Shown: positions 6,971-8,234 of the stretch, one piece after another | How the letters are laid out: every line of letters begins with the position of its first letter | How positions within the stretch are numbered: the first letter of the stretch is position 1 | Assembly: GCA_026713345.1 (NCBI GenBank) | Contig: JAPOOQ010000033.1 | Location: 1-8,234 of the forward strand | Origin: Gemmatimonadota bacterium | GTDB lineage: Bacteria > Gemmatimonadota > Gemmatimonadetes > Longimicrobiales > Gaopeijiaceae | Direction of reading: 5' to 3' | Length of the DNA: 8,234 nt | Position numbers and translations under genes: made by a program | The notes under the pieces: generated by a model | What the model was told of the DNA's origin: nothing | Seen by the model: only the letters and a program-made list of their open reading frames with translations | Databases searched by the model: none

Positions 6971-6993
6971 GTACCAATCGATGATCGAGGTAC
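6971..6993. promoter_or_regulatory. Nested dyad, possible operator
   Basis: The + strand reads GTACC, AA, TCGAT, G, ATCGA, GGTAC. The inner TCGAT/ATCGA arms are perfect around a single central G, and the outer GTACC/GGTAC arms are perfect with an AA bulge on one side. It ends 5 bp before the start codon of the regulator gene. It could be a repressor operator, possibly for autoregulation, or an mRNA hairpin occluding the weak ribosome site. The role is inferred. Confidence 0.35.
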
Positions 6994-7095
6994 CTGGGAG
7001 ACCTGCCGGCACAGCAAACTCAGATAACCCGGTGCACGCGTCAACGGCTCCGCACTGTGCGGCGCCGATGGTCTGGCCACTGCCACTCTCCACGG

Positions 7096-7101
7096 TATAC
7101 C
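7096..7101 (+). promoter_or_regulatory. Possible -10 box for the fmdB-like gene
   Basis: TATACC ends 8 bases before the ATG at 7110, and no Shine-Dalgarno sequence is present between them. If it is a real -10 box, transcription would begin at or within a few bases of the start codon, giving a leaderless or nearly leaderless mRNA. The -35 region at 17-bp spacing (7073-7078, CTGGCC) matches the consensus poorly. Confidence 0.3.
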
Positions 7102-7109
7102 TTCATCCC

Positions 7110-7361
7110 ATGCCCATCTACGAATACACCTGCGGTGATTGCGGACTCGACTTCGAGCGCCTCGTCCTCGGACGCAAGACTCCCACCTGCCCGGGCTGCG
7201 AGAGCGAGAACCTGGAGCGGCGGCTGTCGCTGCCCCGCGTGAAGTCCTCCAGCACGCACGACCGGGCCATGCGCGCCGCGAAGAAGCGTGACGCGTCCCA
7301 GGCTCGCGACCGGATGCACGAGCGGATCCGGTACGAAGAGAGCCACGACCGGCACGGTTGA
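7110..7361 (+). CDS. FmdB-type zinc ribbon protein
   Basis: This encodes an 83-residue protein. It opens with MPIYEYTCGDCG, the hallmark of the FmdB/CxxC_CXXC_SSSS family of putative regulatory zinc ribbons. The metal-binding cysteines are Cys8 and Cys11 in CGDC and Cys27 and Cys30 in CPGC. The remainder is a basic, charged helix-rich tail (residues 45-83) without a known domain. Family members are small, usually 70-110 residues, and their biochemical role is poorly defined. The start at 7110 is set by the family's MPIYEY opening; there is no Shine-Dalgarno before it. It is followed closely by the lipoprotein gene; a TTG start for that gene at 7358 would overlap this stop by 3 bases. Confidence 0.9.
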   Translation: MPIYEYTCGDCGLDFERLVLGRKTPTCPGCESENLERRLSLPRVKSSSTHDRAMRAAKKRDASQARDRMHERIRYEESHDRHG

Positions 7362-7381
7362 AGGCGAATCGCTCCTTTCGC

Positions 7382-7972
7382 ATGAGTGAACCCGGACACC
7401 GGCGGGCGGCTGCGCTTGCTGTGGCGGTGGCCACGGTTTGCGCAGTGGCTGCCTGCGGGGAGGGTGCGCCTCGCGACGCGGAAACGGATGTCTCGCGTGA
7501 CGACGCAGCCGGCTCCGCGGGCGACCCCGTCATCGCTGCTGCAGCCGAGCAGGCCCGAAACGCGATCGTCGCCTACGTCGCGGCCGTCAATGCGATGGAC
7601 CTCGATTCGGCCGGCGCCTTCTACTCCGACTCCCCGGACTTTCACTGGATCGAAGACGGTTCGGTCCGCTACCGGTCCGCGCAGGAATCCCGGGAATCGC
7701 TTGCTGGACTGATGGCGATGGCTTCGGCTGCGGAACTCACCGTGTCGGAGCTCTCGGTCACTGCGCTGAGTGCCGACATCGCGGTTGCGAGCTGCCAGTT
7801 CGTGCAGACGGTCAACGTCGCGCAGGGCGGGCCGGACTTTTCGTTCTCGGGGGCGATGTCGATTGTGCTGCGACGCGAGAACGGCCGCTGGCTCTTCCTC
7901 GCGGGGCACACATCTTCCGCGCGTCCACGGACCGGTGACACGGCGGTTGGTGAGCCGGGGGGACGCCCATGA
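7382..7972 (+). CDS. NTF2-like (SnoaL/DUF4440-type) lipoprotein
   Basis: This encodes a 196-residue exported lipoprotein. From the ATG at 7382, residues 1-8 are the polar n-region with Arg-Arg, followed by a hydrophobic stretch and the lipobox VAAC with the acylated Cys at residue 26. A TTG at 7358 in frame adds eight residues and would overlap the fmdB-like stop as TTGA, allowing coupling. I prefer the ATG because it gives the more normal signal length, but neither start has a clear ribosome site. The mature domain contains ARNAIVAYVAAVNAMDLDSAGAFYSDSPDF, then WIEDGSVRY, and ends with RRENGRWLFLAGHTSS. This is the typical cone-shaped NTF2-like pattern of helices then curved strands seen in SnoaL/DUF4440 proteins. 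It may bind a small ligand or be enzymatic; no activity can be named. Confidence 0.8.
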   Translation: MSEPGHRRAAALAVAVATVCAVAACGEGAPRDAETDVSRDDAAGSAGDPVIAAAAEQARNAIVAYVAAVNAMDLDSAGAFYSDSPDFHWIEDGSVRYRSAQESRESLAGLMAMASAAELTVSELSVTALSADIAVASCQFVQTVNVAQGGPDFSFSGAMSIVLRRENGRWLFLAGHTSSARPRTGDTAVGEPGGRP

Positions 7973-8234
7973 CCTCTGGTCCCGGTCTCAGCCGCCAACT
8001 CGGCCTCCTTGGCCTGACCGCGACCGGCATCTGCGCGATGCTGGGCGCGGCGATCAACGTCATCCCGATCATGCTGCAGCGGAACGTGCCGGGGATTGGG
8101 CCGCACGTGATGTCCGCGTACATCTTCGCCGCGCTTCCGGCGCTACTGGCCGCGCTCGCCTACGCCAGCCTGGCCTCCGCGATGCCCCGCGCCGGCGGCA
8201 GCTATGTATACGTCAGCCGGTCGCTCAGCCCCTA
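7969..8234 (+). CDS. APC-family amino-acid permease, N-terminal part
   Basis: The gene runs off the window; 88 residues are visible. The start codon overlaps the preceding stop as ATGA, and GGGGGA (7958-7963) lies just upstream. After a short polar start, residues 11-35 form TM1 with the glycine-rich stretch LGAAINVIPIM, in the place where APC transporters have their unwound substrate-binding segment. TM2 covers about residues 48-70. PRAGGSYVYVSR (73-84) is the highly conserved loop motif of amino-acid/polyamine/organocation transporters. It is an inner-membrane secondary transporter, probably for amino acids; the substrate cannot be told from the N-terminus. Tight packing suggests co-expression with the lipoprotein and the zinc ribbon gene. 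Confidence 0.9.
   Translation, partial: MTSGPGLSRQLGLLGLTATGICAMLGAAINVIPIMLQRNVPGIGPHVMSAYIFAALPALLAALAYASLASAMPRAGGSYVYVSRSLSP

Larger units (their letters stand above)
6967..7109. promoter_or_regulatory. Divergent promoter region between regulator operon and fmdB-like gene
   Basis: These 143 bases separate two divergent transcription units and must hold both promoters. A nested dyad lies next to the regulator gene (6971-6993). A TATACC box at 7096-7101 lies next to the fmdB-like gene. No clear -35 elements were identified on either strand. Confidence 0.5.

Noticed and set aside
6967..7533. N-terminal extension of the STAS/HATPase regulator to a start at 7533
   Set aside because: The added 189 residues are Arg/Ser/Ala-rich without a fold and would run through the opposite-strand zinc ribbon gene and the shared promoter region.

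Overview
The window is high-GC bacterial DNA, densely coding on both strands. The gene content is a lipoprotein with a six-bladed beta-propeller, a very long exported S9 peptidase with acidic inserts, and several exported proteins of GC-rich Gram-negative style. This set suits an environmental Gram-negative lineage such as Gemmatimonadota. That assignment is an inference from protein style; there is no rRNA or other marker gene to confirm it.

Layout. (1) 84-1328 (+) encodes a lipoprotein of the six-bladed beta-propeller type. (2) 1382-1747 (+) is a 121-residue ArsC/Spx-like thioredoxin-fold gene with an in-frame TGA at 1421-1423, exactly where the family has its catalytic cysteine. A perfect 7-bp hairpin with a G-first loop begins 16 nt later. 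I read this as a selenoprotein with a bacterial SECIS element; read conventionally, the gene would be broken or missed. (3) 1924-4926 (+) encodes a 1000-residue secreted S9 (prolyl-oligopeptidase-type) peptidase with an intact Ser-Asp-His triad. (4) On the minus strand, 6966-5710 and 5710-5000 form a two-gene operon with a one-base stop/start overlap. The first encodes a STAS-like / HATPase / DUF4325-like fusion regulator and the second a secreted, probably beta-barrel protein. (5) Divergent from this operon, 7110-8234 (+) carries an FmdB-type zinc ribbon, an NTF2-like lipoprotein and the start of an APC-family amino-acid permease. These are tightly packed, with a 4-base overlap at the last junction.

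How the parts relate. Genes 1-3 lie in the same direction but look functionally separate: envelope sensing or binding, cytoplasmic redox chemistry, and peptide degradation. The minus-strand pair suggests a cytoplasmic partner-switch-like ATPase co-expressed with an envelope protein. The S9 peptidase and the APC permease could both serve peptide and amino-acid use, but nothing in the sequence links them directly. No tRNA, rRNA, CRISPR array, insertion sequence or phage gene was seen. No selenocysteine machinery (selA, selB, selD, selC) lies in this window, so recoding depends on those genes being elsewhere in the genome.

The most notable item is the selenocysteine-type ArsC-like gene at 1382-1747. 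The second is the STAS/HATPase/DUF4325 fusion coupled to an envelope protein gene.
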